Origin: Kaiparowitsia implicata GSE-PSE-MK54-09C
GTDB lineage: Bacteria > Cyanobacteriota > Cyanobacteriia > Elainellales > Elainellaceae
Length of the DNA: 64,000 bases
Assembly: GCA_019359435.1 (NCBI GenBank)
Contig: JAHHHI010000055.1
Span: 62,001-126,000 of the forward strand
Direction: 5' to 3'
Shown: in pieces, positions 1-9,355 of the stretch
How the letters are laid out: each line of letters begins with the position of its first letter
How positions within the stretch are numbered: the first letter of the stretch is position 1
The notes under the pieces: generated by a model
Told to the model about the DNA's origin: nothing
The model's input: the letters and a program-made list of their open reading frames with translations, nothing else
The model's database searches: none
Made by a program: the position numbers and the translations under genes

Positions 1-88
1 ATCGCCCCAAATCGCGACTATTTATATGCCTTAATGTGCATACATCAATGGTCACTTCCTGATCGAACCCTTATTAAATAAATCGGCT

Positions 89-1378
89 ATGGCAGCACAT
101 TCCTTTGAGTCGTTTGATTTTGATGCATCCCCAGGTTTGGATGAGGTAGCGGCTGGGATGCTGCCAGACAGCGTGTTGTCGGTGGGGGGGCTGACGGCCT
201 ATCTGCAAGCACTGCTTGAGCAAGATGTGCAGTTGCAGCAGGTGTGGGTAACGGGGGAGGTGTCGAGTGCGCATCGGCATCGGAGCGGGCTGTTTTTTAC
301 CCTGCGCGACCCCGACGATGGGGCTTCGATCAACTGCGTGGCGTGGCACAACAGCCTCAATCAGATGGTCACGACACCGACTGCGGGTGAGCAGGTGGTG
401 GTTTTGGGGCGCATCAGCCTTTATCCCCAGCGCGGTAATTATCAGCTTGTGGTGTGGCAGGCGTTGCCAGACGGCGAGGGGTTGCAGGCGCTGCGGCTGC
501 GGCAAATGCGGCAGCGACTAGAGGCTGAAGGGCTGTTTGATCCCAATCGCAAGCGATCGCTCCCGTCTCATCCCCAAACTGTTGCCGTGGTGACATCACC
601 TCAAGCAGCCGCCTGGGGCGATGTTCAGCGCACGTTGCGCCATCGCTATCCGGGGTTGCGGGTGCTGCTGTCTCCAGCGGTCGTGCAGGGGGATCAGGCG
701 CCAGCCTCCATTGTGCGCGCATTCACGCGAGTGCAGCAGCATGGGCAAGCAGAGCTTGTGATTTTGTCTCGCGGGGGCGGAGCGGTCGAAGATCTGGTCT
801 GTTTTAACGATGAGCGGGTGGTGCGGGCGATCGCCACCTGTTCTATTCCCGTGATTGCGGGGATTGGGCATCAGCGGGATGAATCGCTAGCGGACTTAGC
901 GGCTGACCATTGTGCCCACACGCCGACAGCAGCAGCCGAACAGGCCGTGCCCCTCCTGTCTGATTTGTGCTATCAGCATGTAGAACGAATTTTGCGATTG
1001 CAGCGGGCGACCCAACAGCACTACCAAACGGCGGGCGATCGCCTGCAGCAGGGACGCGATCGCCTGCAGCGGTTACAGCTCGATCGCCACTTGGCCCAAT
1101 GCCAGCAGACTCTCGCCGGGTTACAGCAGCGGTTAATCCACAGCACAGCCACCCGCGCCCAGCAGGCCCAGCGCCATTGCCAAGCCCTGCAACAAACCTT
1201 ACACAGCCTTGATCCCAAGCTGGTATTGCAGCGGGGGTATGCGCTAGTGCGGCAAGAAAATGGAGCGATCGCCCGCTCAGTTCACGCCATTCAACCCAGC
1301 CAAACCCTCTGGGTGCAGCTTGCCGACGGGCGGCTGCGGGCGCAGGTGCTCGATACCCATCCCGATACCGTGGAATGA
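89..1378 (+). CDS. xseA: Exodeoxyribonuclease VII large subunit
   Basis: Large, catalytic subunit of exonuclease VII, which degrades single-stranded DNA to oligonucleotides in the cytoplasm. The 429-aa length is normal. An N-terminal OB-fold lies at about residues 28-125. The catalytic domain carries SRGGG (227-231) and GIGHQRDE (258-265), where His261 and Asp264 match the family active-site motif. A Gln/Arg-rich coiled-coil C-terminus follows from about 290. The small-subunit gene xseB lies 115 bp downstream on the same strand, supporting co-expression. The ATG start gives a short acidic extension before the OB-fold; a later start is possible. Confidence 0.96.
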   Translation: MAAHSFESFDFDASPGLDEVAAGMLPDSVLSVGGLTAYLQALLEQDVQLQQVWVTGEVSSAHRHRSGLFFTLRDPDDGASINCVAWHNSLNQMVTTPTAGEQVVVLGRISLYPQRGNYQLVVWQALPDGEGLQALRLRQMRQRLEAEGLFDPNRKRSLPSHPQTVAVVTSPQAAAWGDVQRTLRHRYPGLRVLLSPAVVQGDQAPASIVRAFTRVQQHGQAELVILSRGGGAVEDLVCFNDERVVRAIATCSIPVIAGIGHQRDESLADLAADHCAHTPTAAAEQAVPLLSDLCYQHVERILRLQRATQQHYQTAGDRLQQGRDRLQRLQLDRHLAQCQQTLAGLQQRLIHSTATRAQQAQRHCQALQQTLHSLDPKLVLQRGYALVRQENGAIARSVHAIQPSQTLWVQLADGRLRAQVLDTHPDTVE

Positions 1379-1493
1379 TTGTGCTAGGTCGCACCGCATC
1401 GCACAATCATGACATTCACTCCTGTGAAATTAGTCCTGTTGAAATTAATCCTGTTCACGTTTCCTGTCGTCACTCACTTGATTGCACCTTGTT

Positions 1494-1790
1494 ATGACTC
1501 AGCCTTCATCCGGCGCAGCCCGTTCGCCTCGTTCGCATCGCACTAGCTCGCCTCAAGCAGAGCAGTCTGCCCCTGACCCAACCTCGGCTTGGCATTATGA
1601 AACCTCCGTTCGCGAAATCGAGGCCATCATTGCTCGAATTGAGTCAGGAGAGCTAGACCTGGCAGAGGTATTTGAACAGTTTGCCGGAGCAATTGACCGA
1701 CTACAGCAGTGCGAATCGTTTCTCAATCAGCAGCAGCGCCAGATGGATCTACTAGTCGAAACCCTGGTAGACGGGCCAGATGCAGAGTAA
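1494..1790 (+). CDS. xseB: Exodeoxyribonuclease VII small subunit
   Basis: Small subunit of exonuclease VII, which wraps around the coiled-coil stalk of XseA. The frame is open from 1482, but the ATG at 1494 (MTQPSSG) is the likelier start, giving 98 aa. The first 30 or so residues are a Ser/Pro-rich disordered tail. The conserved core runs from about YETSVREIEAIIARIESGEL and matches the helical hairpin of the family, including the ESGELDL turn. It directly follows xseA, as in many genomes. Confidence 0.93.
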   Translation: MTQPSSGAARSPRSHRTSSPQAEQSAPDPTSAWHYETSVREIEAIIARIESGELDLAEVFEQFAGAIDRLQQCESFLNQQQRQMDLLVETLVDGPDAE

Positions 1791-2073
1791 TGTGGCCGAG
1801 CCCCTCCGCCAGCCTCTAAAAAGGCCGACTAGTTAAGGATAAATTGGGGTCGGATGCCTTTGGAAATCTGGCATCCCGGTACATCAACATGGGCCAACCG
1901 AACCCGGCTCAACCGGAATCCTCAAAATAGTTGCTGCAACCGTCGAGAGAAGCGGTATAAGAGGGAGCATCAATGTTTATCGTTGCGCTGTTGTATCATC
2001 ATGACCCTCTTGCCGCTGTGCGGTGAGGTTTAGCCGCCTACAGCACTCCTTCTGCCTATTTTTCTCTGGCCTT

Positions 2074-2856
2074 ATGATTCACTCTCCTGCTTCGCATGTG
2101 TGCTCTTGGTTCCTGAAGCATATTCCCGGTTCTAGGGCTGTCTTATCTCCGCTGATGGGAGTGGGAATGGCCACAGCGTCTTTGATGGGCGGAGCCGGGG
2201 CGATCGCCGCCCCCACTCAGCGCATTGCTCAAGCCGTGGTAGATGGGCTACCCCCGCCGCCCATTTCAGTGGGGCAGTTCCCGTCTGCGTATCCGGGTGG
2301 ATATCCAGGGGGCACCTTCCCCCAAAGCGGCTTTGGTCAGCCCATTTTTAACCCCAATACTCCCGTATTTCTGGTACTAGTGAACGGCAACAGTCAGCGG
2401 CTGCTCAACCAAGTGCGGCGGCTAGAGCCCTCAGCCCGCATCCGCACGATTGATGATGCCAATGTGATTCAGGCTGGGGTGTATGCGACCCGGCCCCAGG
2501 CTGAGCAACAAGTGCAGGTGCTGGCAACGCAGGGCATTGTAGGAAACGTAGCGTCCACCACCTACCAAATCGCCTTTGAAGTTGCTCCGCCTACAGCGCC
2601 AGGCTTTCCGGGTGCGCCGATTGGCGAGGCCTATTATTTGGTAGTCCCCAGCAGTCTGGCCCAGTTAGACGCCGTGAGTGCGCAGATCATTCGCCTGGGC
2701 AATGGCTTCCGCGATACCGAGGTGCGGCAGACGCGCGAGTCGCCGTTGGGGCCTCATGTGCGGGTCGGGCCGATTGTGGGCGTCACGGCTGCCGAGCGTT
2801 GGAATCGGTTTCTGCGCGATTTTGGGCTAGATTCGCGTATTTATGCCATTCGCTAA
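2074..2856 (+). CDS. Exported SPOR-like protein of unknown function
   Basis: Conserved-looking cyanobacterial protein with no assigned role. The frame is open from a GTG at 2023; the ATG at 2074 is preferred because it puts a hydrophobic, Ala/Gly-rich export signal near the N-terminus, ending in GAIAAPTQ. A Pro/Gly-rich linker follows, with repeated YPGGYPGG. Two tandem modules come next, beginning PVFLVLVNG and YYLVVPSS. Each has the beta-alpha-beta look of SPOR domains, including the phrases QAGVYATRPQAEQQ and VRVGPIVG. SPOR domains bind denuded peptidoglycan, so a periplasmic or cell-wall role is inferred. It is monocistronic between xseB and nnr. Confidence 0.7.
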   Translation: MIHSPASHVCSWFLKHIPGSRAVLSPLMGVGMATASLMGGAGAIAAPTQRIAQAVVDGLPPPPISVGQFPSAYPGGYPGGTFPQSGFGQPIFNPNTPVFLVLVNGNSQRLLNQVRRLEPSARIRTIDDANVIQAGVYATRPQAEQQVQVLATQGIVGNVASTTYQIAFEVAPPTAPGFPGAPIGEAYYLVVPSSLAQLDAVSAQIIRLGNGFRDTEVRQTRESPLGPHVRVGPIVGVTAAERWNRFLRDFGLDSRIYAIR

Positions 2857-2921
2857 CGTAGACATAGAGCTTGCTAGCCTTGCCGTTTCAGAGAGGCTTG
2901 CCCCCCTCGCGATAAGACGCA

Positions 2922-4508
2922 ATGGAAACTGATGCCTTTCCCCAGTCTGGTTGCCCGCGACTGACGCAGTTAGAGCGCGTTGTGGTCACGGCTGAGCAGA
3001 TGGCTGCGATTGAGTCACGTGTGTTTGCAGCGGGAATGCCGGTCGCTGCGCTGATGGAAAAAGTGGCTGGGTTGACGGTGCAGCGGGTCATTGCGCAGGT
3101 GGGCGCAGCGCCTCGGCGCATTGGGGTATTGGTGGGGCCTGGTCACAATGGCGGTGATGCGCTGGTGATAGCGCGCGAGCTGCATCTGCAGGGCTACCGA
3201 GTGCAATGCTGGCAGCCCATTGCTCAGCTCAAGGCGCTGACTGAGCAGCACGCTCGCTACGTGGCTAGTTTGGGCATTCCCATAGTGGACTCAGCGCAGG
3301 CGTTGGCTGACTGCGATGCCTGGGTAGATGGGTTGTTTGGCGTGGGTCTGACGCGATCGCTCTCCGACGATTTGGCAACCGCCATTCACCAGCTCAACGG
3401 TTGGTCAACCGCAGCGCGTCCTATCGTCAGCATAGATCTGCCATCAGGATTGCATACCGATACAGGCACCGTGTTGGGTGCCGCCGTGCAAGCCACCCAT
3501 ACCCTTTGCCTGGGGCTATGGAAGCGCGGCCTGTTTCGGGAGCAGGCACTGGCCTATGTGGGGCAGGCAGAGCTGGTCGATTTCGGACTGCCGCTGGCAG
3601 ATGTGGCGGCGGTGCTGGGCGATCTACGTGAGCTGGCCGTGCAGCGAATTACGCCACAGGGAGCGATCGCCGCGCTCCCCATTCCCCGAGCCATAACGGC
3701 CCATAAATATCAGGTGGGGCACCTGCTGCTGGTGTGTGGGTCGCGACAGTATCCGGGGGCAGCGCTGCTGTCGGCCAAGGCTGCCCAAGCCAGCGGCGTG
3801 GGGATGCTGACGGTCGCGGTGCCCGAGTCACTCATGCATTTGGTTGTGGCACAGGTGCCAGGGGCGGTGGTGCTGGGCTGTTCTGAAACGGCAGAGGGCG
3901 CGATCGCCCATCTACCCCACGATCTAGATCTCAGCCGATATCAGGCGATCGCCTGTGGCCCCGGCTTAACCCGTGCCGCCCATGCCGCATTAGACCAGGC
4001 GATCGCCAGCTCTGTGCCCCTCGTGCTCGATGCAGACGGCCTGAATCTGCTAGCCGACTTGGGATTAGACGCCGTGCGATCGCGCCGTGCCCCAACCCTG
4101 CTAACGCCCCACCTGGGTGAATTCCGGCGTCTGTTTCCTGATTTGGCAGAACGCTTAGCGAATGATCACCTTGAGCTGGCGATCGCCGCTGCTGATCAAT
4201 CCAATTGCATTGTGCTACTCAAAGGCGCCCGAATGGCGATCGCCACCCCCCAAGGGCGCCTCTGGCTCAACCCTCAGAGCACCCCAGCACTAGCGCGGGG
4301 CGGCAGTGGTGACGTGCTCACCGGGCTGCTCGGCGGGCTGCTCGCTCAGGGTCAGCAGCGCAACACCGCGCCAGAGCTAAGCGCGCAGGCTGCGGTCTGG
4401 TGCCATGCTCAGGCCGGCATCCATGCTGCCGCCACGCGGGGAGAGTTGGGCGTTGATGCCCTGACCCTAGCCGAGTCGCTGCCTCACGTGTGGCAGACCC
4501 TATTGTGA
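2922..4508 (+). CDS. nnr: Bifunctional NAD(P)H-hydrate epimerase / ADP-dependent dehydratase
   Basis: Repairs hydrated NAD(P)H. The N-terminal YjeF domain epimerises the R and S hydrates; the C-terminal ribokinase-like domain dehydrates the S form using ADP. The N-terminal domain (about 20-235) shows GPGHNGGD at 72-79. The C-terminal domain (about 245-528) shows CGPGL, LDADGLNLL, LTPHLGEF and the catalytic GGSGDVLTG at 460-468. The 528-aa length fits the fused form common in bacteria. The ATG at 2922 lies 65 bp after the SPOR-like gene, so co-transcription is possible. No obvious defect. Confidence 0.95.
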   Translation: METDAFPQSGCPRLTQLERVVVTAEQMAAIESRVFAAGMPVAALMEKVAGLTVQRVIAQVGAAPRRIGVLVGPGHNGGDALVIARELHLQGYRVQCWQPIAQLKALTEQHARYVASLGIPIVDSAQALADCDAWVDGLFGVGLTRSLSDDLATAIHQLNGWSTAARPIVSIDLPSGLHTDTGTVLGAAVQATHTLCLGLWKRGLFREQALAYVGQAELVDFGLPLADVAAVLGDLRELAVQRITPQGAIAALPIPRAITAHKYQVGHLLLVCGSRQYPGAALLSAKAAQASGVGMLTVAVPESLMHLVVAQVPGAVVLGCSETAEGAIAHLPHDLDLSRYQAIACGPGLTRAAHAALDQAIASSVPLVLDADGLNLLADLGLDAVRSRRAPTLLTPHLGEFRRLFPDLAERLANDHLELAIAAADQSNCIVLLKGARMAIATPQGRLWLNPQSTPALARGGSGDVLTGLLGGLLAQGQQRNTAPELSAQAAVWCHAQAGIHAAATRGELGVDALTLAESLPHVWQTLL

Positions 4509-4791
4509 ACGACTCTGCAAACCATCCCTTCACGGATAACATCGACGAATGCCATCGAGAGAAATAATTCCTTCTACACTGGCACTAATTTTATTTTCAT
4601 TCAGTCATAGAAGTGAGCAATAACGCAAACGTCTCCGCTATTGTTTAGTGCGGATAACGACGCTGTATTGACAAAACGATACGGGTTGTAATTGAGTGTG
4701 ACAGATTTGTTCTGTACTCAGTTATTTACTTCTATGCCTTAACCCACATCGCAACATCACGTCCGTCCTACAGGAGGAGTAACGAATCTCA

Positions 4792-5208
4792 ATGAATAAG
4801 CTATCAATTTCTCTGATCTTGGCTCCAGCCGCCGTTGCCAGCCTTACCATTCCAACTTTTGCCAATGAAATGGCACCCCCAACGGAAACTATTTTGGTGG
4901 CGCAGGGGTCAGATTTTGTAAGTGTTGCACAGAATTTTGTCACCCGTTTAGGGCAACAACAATTTACATCCGCGACGCAAGACTATGATGCGATCGCCCA
5001 AGATGTAACAACCCAAAGTTTGCAGCAATATTGGAATGATATTGTGAGCGCAAGCGGGTCGTTTCAACAAATTATCGATACCCAATTGCTTGAAGAAGGT
5101 GAAGGTGACGCACTGGTACTGGTATCCTGCCAGTTTGAGCGCGATCGCCGAGATTTGATTGTGCTATTGACCAACGACGGAGTCACCAGCTTCAACGTGG
5201 TGGAATAG
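4792..5208 (+). CDS. Secreted DUF3887-like protein
   Basis: Small exported protein of 138 aa. A strong Shine-Dalgarno (AGGAGGAG, 4772-4779) lies 12 bases before the ATG. A signal peptide covers about residues 1-23 (hydrophobic, ending PTFANEMA). The mature part pairs a helical segment (VAQNFVTRLGQQQFTSATQD) with a beta-rich half that includes ALVLVSCQFERDRRDLIVLL, an organisation like DUF3887 domains. The family function is unknown. It precedes another secreted protein by 100 bp on the same strand, so the two may be co-expressed surface or periplasmic proteins. Assignment to DUF3887 is by pattern only. Confidence 0.62.
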   Translation: MNKLSISLILAPAAVASLTIPTFANEMAPPTETILVAQGSDFVSVAQNFVTRLGQQQFTSATQDYDAIAQDVTTQSLQQYWNDIVSASGSFQQIIDTQLLEEGEGDALVLVSCQFERDRRDLIVLLTNDGVTSFNVVE

Positions 5209-5308
5209 CAGTTTTTTTGGAGATAGAGAAGCCCGGTGCATTGCCATCTTCTCAAGTCTCTCCATTCCAAACAATAATGATTCAGTTAGCAGTAGTTGAC
5301 CAATTCCT

Positions 5309-6541
5309 ATGAAAGGTATTCTTCGTAGTCTTACAACCCTGGCCGCTGTTGCTTTGGGTGCCATCTCTACCTCCAATCTCACAGTTTCTGCAGCCACCTT
5401 TGGGCAACAAGAGGTAGATCAAACTCGATTCGTTGCATTTTCGTCACGGGGCATCACCACTCGGGGCTTAATTATTGTGGAACAGGTGACTGATTCCCGC
5501 CCTTGCTGGGAAGAAGTTGGGTCTAACCCCGTCTTGATCGACCCCTTACTGCTCCAGTTTGACTTTACCGGCGTTTGCAGCCGCGCCACCGATCGCAACG
5601 GCTACTCCATCCGTGCCAATGGCGAAGATTTAGGCCTCGCCTACACTCTACGGATTTTTGAGCGTCAGGGCAACTTGGTGCTGCTGGGCGTCCCTACCGA
5701 TCGCAGCCGCCCAATCTTAGAAATCGCCCGAACTGTTGGCGTCACAAACGACTTCGCCAAGCTCACGCTTGATCCGGGCTGGCGGTTTACCAAGCGCACC
5801 TTTGGCGATAGAACCTTGGGGCATGTTTACCTCACCTACGAAGGGGACTTCCCGCCTGGAGACATAGCGGTCGATCCTAGCCCTTCTCCCTCCCCATCGC
5901 CGTCCCCGTCCCCGTCTCCATCACCGAGTCCCAGTCCAGCTCCCACCTTTAGCGATATCTCCCGTGATATCTATCGCCAAGAGATTCAGCAAGCTGTAAA
6001 CATTGGCTTTATTGCGGGCTTCCCCGATGGCACTTTCCGCCCGACGGCTACATTGACGCGAGAACAACTGGTATCCATGGTGCTGGATGGTCTGCCGACT
6101 GCGCCAAACGTGAACCTGCAACTGCCGACGCAGGCCAGCGGCAACCCCTTCTCAGACGTGAATGCATCGCGTTGGAGTGCCGCCAAGATTGAGTTTGCGC
6201 GTGACAACAACATCGTTGCAGGCTATCAAGACGGCACCTTCCGCCCTGGACAGCCTGTAACCCGAGCAGAACTCATGGCGGTGCTAGACCGAGCCTCTAA
6301 GTTCGCTCAGAATCAACGGGGTGACTCCAGTGCATTGCTGCCAACGCAGCCTCCTGTAGCCTTCACAGATATCCAAAATCACTGGGCCCAAGGGGTGATT
6401 AATGAGATGGCTTCGTTTTGTGGCGTGGCCTCTCCTCTAAACGAGCAAGGCACTCGGTTTGAGCCGAATGGCCCAGCATTGCGCAACTATGCTGCCACTG
6501 GCACCCTGCGGATGCTGTCTTGCTTGCAGTTGCCTGAGTAA
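5309..6541 (+). CDS. DUF3747 and S-layer-homology domain protein with Ser-Pro linker
   Basis: Exported cell-envelope protein of 410 aa. The signal peptide is residues 1 to about 28 (ends TVSAATFG). Residues 30-180 form a DUF3747 domain, a module known mostly from cyanobacteria, with two Cys that could pair. A perfect (Ser-Pro)n stretch encoded at about 5877-5937 forms a stiff linker. The C-terminal half holds at least two SLH repeats (PTFSDIS..., NPFSDVN...) with the signature GFPDGTFRPTATLTREQ and a related copy AGYQDGTFRPGQPVTRAE, plus a degenerate third. SLH domains anchor proteins to wall polysaccharide or outer-membrane structures. It is followed by a long inverted repeat. Confidence 0.85.
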   Translation: MKGILRSLTTLAAVALGAISTSNLTVSAATFGQQEVDQTRFVAFSSRGITTRGLIIVEQVTDSRPCWEEVGSNPVLIDPLLLQFDFTGVCSRATDRNGYSIRANGEDLGLAYTLRIFERQGNLVLLGVPTDRSRPILEIARTVGVTNDFAKLTLDPGWRFTKRTFGDRTLGHVYLTYEGDFPPGDIAVDPSPSPSPSPSPSPSPSPSPSPAPTFSDISRDIYRQEIQQAVNIGFIAGFPDGTFRPTATLTREQLVSMVLDGLPTAPNVNLQLPTQASGNPFSDVNASRWSAAKIEFARDNNIVAGYQDGTFRPGQPVTRAELMAVLDRASKFAQNQRGDSSALLPTQPPVAFTDIQNHWAQGVINEMASFCGVASPLNEQGTRFEPNGPALRNYAATGTLRMLSCLQLPE

Positions 6542-6545
6542 TCGT

Positions 6546-6622
6546 GCCAGGCCCTATTTAACGTCAGTTCGGGATAAGACGGGATGTGGACTTATTCCGA
6601 ATCCAGGTTAAATAGGCTTGGC
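6546..6622. repeat. Long imperfect inverted repeat, family B copy A
   Basis: The arms GCCAGGCCCTATTTAAC (from 6546) and GTTAAATAGGCTTGGC (to 6622) pair, and inside them GTTCGGGATAAG pairs with CTTATTCCGAAT. It lies 5 bp after the SLH gene and could fold into a terminator-like stem. The core AACGTCAGTTCGGGATAAG recurs at 12203, 35981 and 42724. Confidence 0.75.
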
Positions 6623-6702
6623 ATCAGACTCGATACAGCCCGGATGTGACCCACGCCCACAGCGCGAGAATCACCCGTGGCAAGACTGGAGAGCCGACAC
6701 AA

Positions 6703-6740
6703 CAAAGAAAGGCCTGCGCGATCGCGCAGGCCTTTCTTTG
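6703..6740. terminator. Perfect 38-bp palindrome, bidirectional terminator centred on HIP1
   Basis: Arms CAAAGAAAGGCCTGCGC and its exact complement meet at a GCGATCGC octamer (6718-6725). A T-rich run (TTTCTTTG) ends each strand. It lies 26 bp beyond the stop of the Bax-inhibitor-1 gene and 162 bp beyond the convergent SLH gene, so it could stop both transcripts. Confidence 0.82.
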
Positions 6741-6765
6741 TGCAGCTAAGCGCTCGGCTTCAGCG

Positions 6766-7452
6766 CTATCGGCGCGAGGTTGCCATCACAATTCGCAGCA
6801 CATACCAAAACAGCAGCGCCACTGAAGCAAAGAGTTCTAGCGATGCGGCCACGTGGTGTCGGGTTGAGTAATGATGCATCACTTTCGAGGTGTCGTAGAG
6901 GATGGCAGCAGCGGCAAATGCCACCATCACAACCGAAAACACTAAGCCGAGGGTAAACCCAAACAATGCACTACAGACAATGAGACCTAGCGCTACCAGT
7001 CCCCCAATTTTCAGAATTCCACCCAAAAAAGAGAAGTCGGTTCTGGTGGTGAAGGCGACTAGAGTTAGCCCTGCAAAGAGTGCCAGGGTTAGCAGCCCTG
7101 CAGTGGGGATAACGCTGGCATCTGAAAAGACCGCTGCCATATACAACAACGGCGCAAAGATAAGCGCCTGCGCGACTACGTAGATCCCCAACCCCATATA
7201 CTGAGTGCCCGTGTCATCAGCCTTGGCAACCAACCCTCGAGAAAACCAGCCCAACAGCGAGAAGGCACCGAGGATCAATAGCCAAGTAAAGCGCCCTCCG
7301 GCTACAAATCGGAAGAGGGCTTCGGCAATGCCCGTTTGAAACAGCAGATATTCCACGCCGATGAATGCGGCGATCGCCCCTGCCAAATGAAGATAGGTTT
7401 TCTGAATGAACTCGGCGCGATCGCTCGGACGAGCCTGTGCCACAGTGATCAT
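6766..7452 (-). CDS. Bax inhibitor-1 / YccA family membrane protein
   Basis: Integral membrane protein of 228 aa with about seven hydrophobic helices. The pattern fits the TMBIM/BI-1 (YbhL-YccA) family, members of which act as pH-sensitive calcium leak channels or bind FtsH. Recognisable are the N-terminal FIQKTYLHLAGAIAAF segment, an internal GLGIYVVAQALIFAPLLY segment and the C-terminal ILYDTSKVMHHYSTRHHVAA motif; the conserved Asp of ILYDTS matches the family pH sensor. It appears to be a single-gene unit, with a strong terminator 26 bp past the stop. Family confidence is high, the physiological role unknown. Confidence 0.9.
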   Translation of the reverse strand: MITVAQARPSDRAEFIQKTYLHLAGAIAAFIGVEYLLFQTGIAEALFRFVAGGRFTWLLILGAFSLLGWFSRGLVAKADDTGTQYMGLGIYVVAQALIFAPLLYMAAVFSDASVIPTAGLLTLALFAGLTLVAFTTRTDFSFLGGILKIGGLVALGLIVCSALFGFTLGLVFSVVMVAFAAAAILYDTSKVMHHYSTRHHVAASLELFASVALLFWYVLRIVMATSRR

Positions 7453-7549
7453 AAAAGCCTCACAAATAAGTAAAATTTACGGCTTGTCCCAAGCCTTAGA
7501 AGCGTCTGATTGCAACGATTCAGCAGGATACGAGTTGAATGATTCAACC

Positions 7550-8413
7550 TTAGCCCATCCGCATACTGAGATCTAGCCAAGTTGAGCGGGTGATCGGCGC
7601 ACTGGTAGAGATGAAATCTACCCCAGTTTCGGCAACGGCCTGAATCGTATCTAAGGTTATATTGCCCGATGCTTCAATTTTAATGCGATCGCCCATTTGC
7701 CGAATCACCTGCACCGCCTGAGTCATCTGCAATAGCGACATATTGTCTAGCATAATAATGTCGGCTCCATGCTGAAGCGCTTCTTCGACCTGCTCGAGTG
7801 TCTCAGTTTCAACCTCAACCGTCAGGGGATAGGGCATTTGAGCGCGGATGAGGGCGATCGCAGGTTTGATACCGCCCGCCGCTTGAATATGATTGTCTTT
7901 GATCATCACTGCATCATCTAGCCCGGCCCGATGGTTCATAGCTCCGCCCACGCGGGTGGCGTATTTCTCCAGCAGGCGCAGTCCGGGCGTCGTTTTGCGG
8001 GTATCGACTAACTGAGCCGGATGCTGAGCAATGTGCGCCACATAGCGATGGGTGGCCGTGGCAATACCACTCAGCCGCATGGCTAGATTAAGCGCCACCC
8101 GCTCGCCCATCAGTAGCGCATCCAGCGGCCCTTGTAGCTGGGCGATCGCCTGTCCCGGCTCACACCAGTTGCCTTCTGCTACCGCAGGCGTAAAGACCAC
8201 ACCCGCATCAACCTTTTCAAATACCCGCGCTGCAATCGGCAACCCAGCCATCATCCCAGCTTCTTTGCAAATCCACTGGGCCTGCCCGTGCGGTGCAGAC
8301 ATGGGAAATAGCCCCTGAGTTGTGCGATCGCCTCGACCGATATCTTCTTGCAACCACTGCAACAGCAGTGGGTCTAGCACCAACCACGGCGGCAGAGCCA
8401 CAGCATGCGTCAT
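7550..8413 (-). CDS. nadC: Nicotinate-nucleotide pyrophosphorylase (carboxylating)
   Basis: Quinolinate phosphoribosyltransferase of de novo NAD synthesis: quinolinate plus PRPP gives nicotinate mononucleotide, CO2 and PPi. The 287-aa length is standard. Active-site signatures are present: DTRKTTPGLRLLEKYA, GGAMNHRAGLDD, IKDNHI, VEVET, and the barrel end IEASGNI plus DFISTSAPITRS. The ATG is followed by a slightly long lead with Pro-Pro-Trp. The Bax-inhibitor-1 gene lies 97 bp downstream on the same strand. No riboswitch was recognised upstream; NAD genes in the window are nadC and the repair gene nnr. Confidence 0.96.
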   Translation of the reverse strand: MTHAVALPPWLVLDPLLLQWLQEDIGRGDRTTQGLFPMSAPHGQAQWICKEAGMMAGLPIAARVFEKVDAGVVFTPAVAEGNWCEPGQAIAQLQGPLDALLMGERVALNLAMRLSGIATATHRYVAHIAQHPAQLVDTRKTTPGLRLLEKYATRVGGAMNHRAGLDDAVMIKDNHIQAAGGIKPAIALIRAQMPYPLTVEVETETLEQVEEALQHGADIIMLDNMSLLQMTQAVQVIRQMGDRIKIEASGNITLDTIQAVAETGVDFISTSAPITRSTWLDLSMRMG

Positions 8414-9150
8414 GGTGTTCCTGTCAACTCCATTGATAGGGGAAAGATGTTCTAGGCAACCGCTAACGGTTGCACCGTCTAGATTTCGTCATCTAAAACT
8501 TAAGGTTTCGCATCCAATATTGCTGACTGAGGGTTGAAAACTTTGTATCGTCTGTTTAAGCCTTGTGCAATAGGGATTCTACAACCTAGTTCGCAAGCCG
8601 GAGAACGGCATACAAAAAAGACGCTGCATATGAAACTCTAATTTTCTTTTCTGCTTATGTAGTCAGATTGCCCAATCCATTCGGCTGCAGGAACAGAAAA
8701 GCAGGCAAAACACCCCAATCAACCTCGTAAAAGCCTGACGTTGCCCAACTCTACCTCTATCAAATGATCCTGGCAGAAGCGCGATCGCGATCCGAGGCCG
8801 AGTACACTCTGAGACTAAGACTGCAATCTCTAAGAAGGTGCAAAGGAGGACGTCCATGTAAATCCATCTTAATGAAGATTTGTAAAGACTCAAAACCAGG
8901 CACTCTCTTTATAGGCTTACCGACTGCTTACTCACTATTGACTCAGTTTCCAGGACTTGAAATACTCTGAGAGCGATCGCCCTAGCGCAGTCTGAGCAGC
9001 CCGACAATCGGTTCCCTCTCAAAAAACTATTGCAGCAACCACGACGGCTTGAGTTTCGACACCCTTGCTCAGCAGTAAGACTCGATCAAGACTTGATATA
9101 GATAGCAATACAGCCACAACTCATCACTTTGAATTTTCCATAAAATCCAT
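8414..9150. other. Gene-free interval
   Basis: No convincing coding sequence; the few ORFs of 60-80 codons have no domain, signal or good ribosome site. A perfect small hairpin GCAACCG-CTAA-CGGTTGC (8456-8473) lies upstream of nadC. The stretch is more AT-rich than the flanking genes. It is bounded on the right by the terminator of the DUF3155 transcript. Confidence 0.6.
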
Positions 9151-9180
9151 AAAAAAATGAGGCTGAGTTTTCAGCCTCAT
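9151..9180 (-). terminator. Rho-independent terminator after the DUF3155 gene
   Basis: On the minus strand, ATGAGGCTGA pairs with TCAGCCTCAT around a 4-base loop and is followed by seven T (complement of A 9151-9157). It lies 175 bp downstream of the DUF3155 stop codon, implying an unusually long 3' untranslated region or a small RNA processed from it. Confidence 0.85.
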
Positions 9181-9355
9181 CTATCTAACTATCGCTCTCT
9201 AGTGAACCAAACGATGCCAATAATGCAAAATTTCTGCACCATTGAGCGGTTTGGACTTGATGCCCAATGCTGGTCTCATGCCTTCACCGTAAGCGATAAC
9301 TGCTTATGGCTTGACCACACATTTCTAGACAAATCTTACACATCATCCAGCGCTA

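Noticed and set aside
843..1406. Minus-strand 187-codon ORF
   Set aside because: Antisense to xseA, Arg/Ala/Gly-rich composition, no motif.
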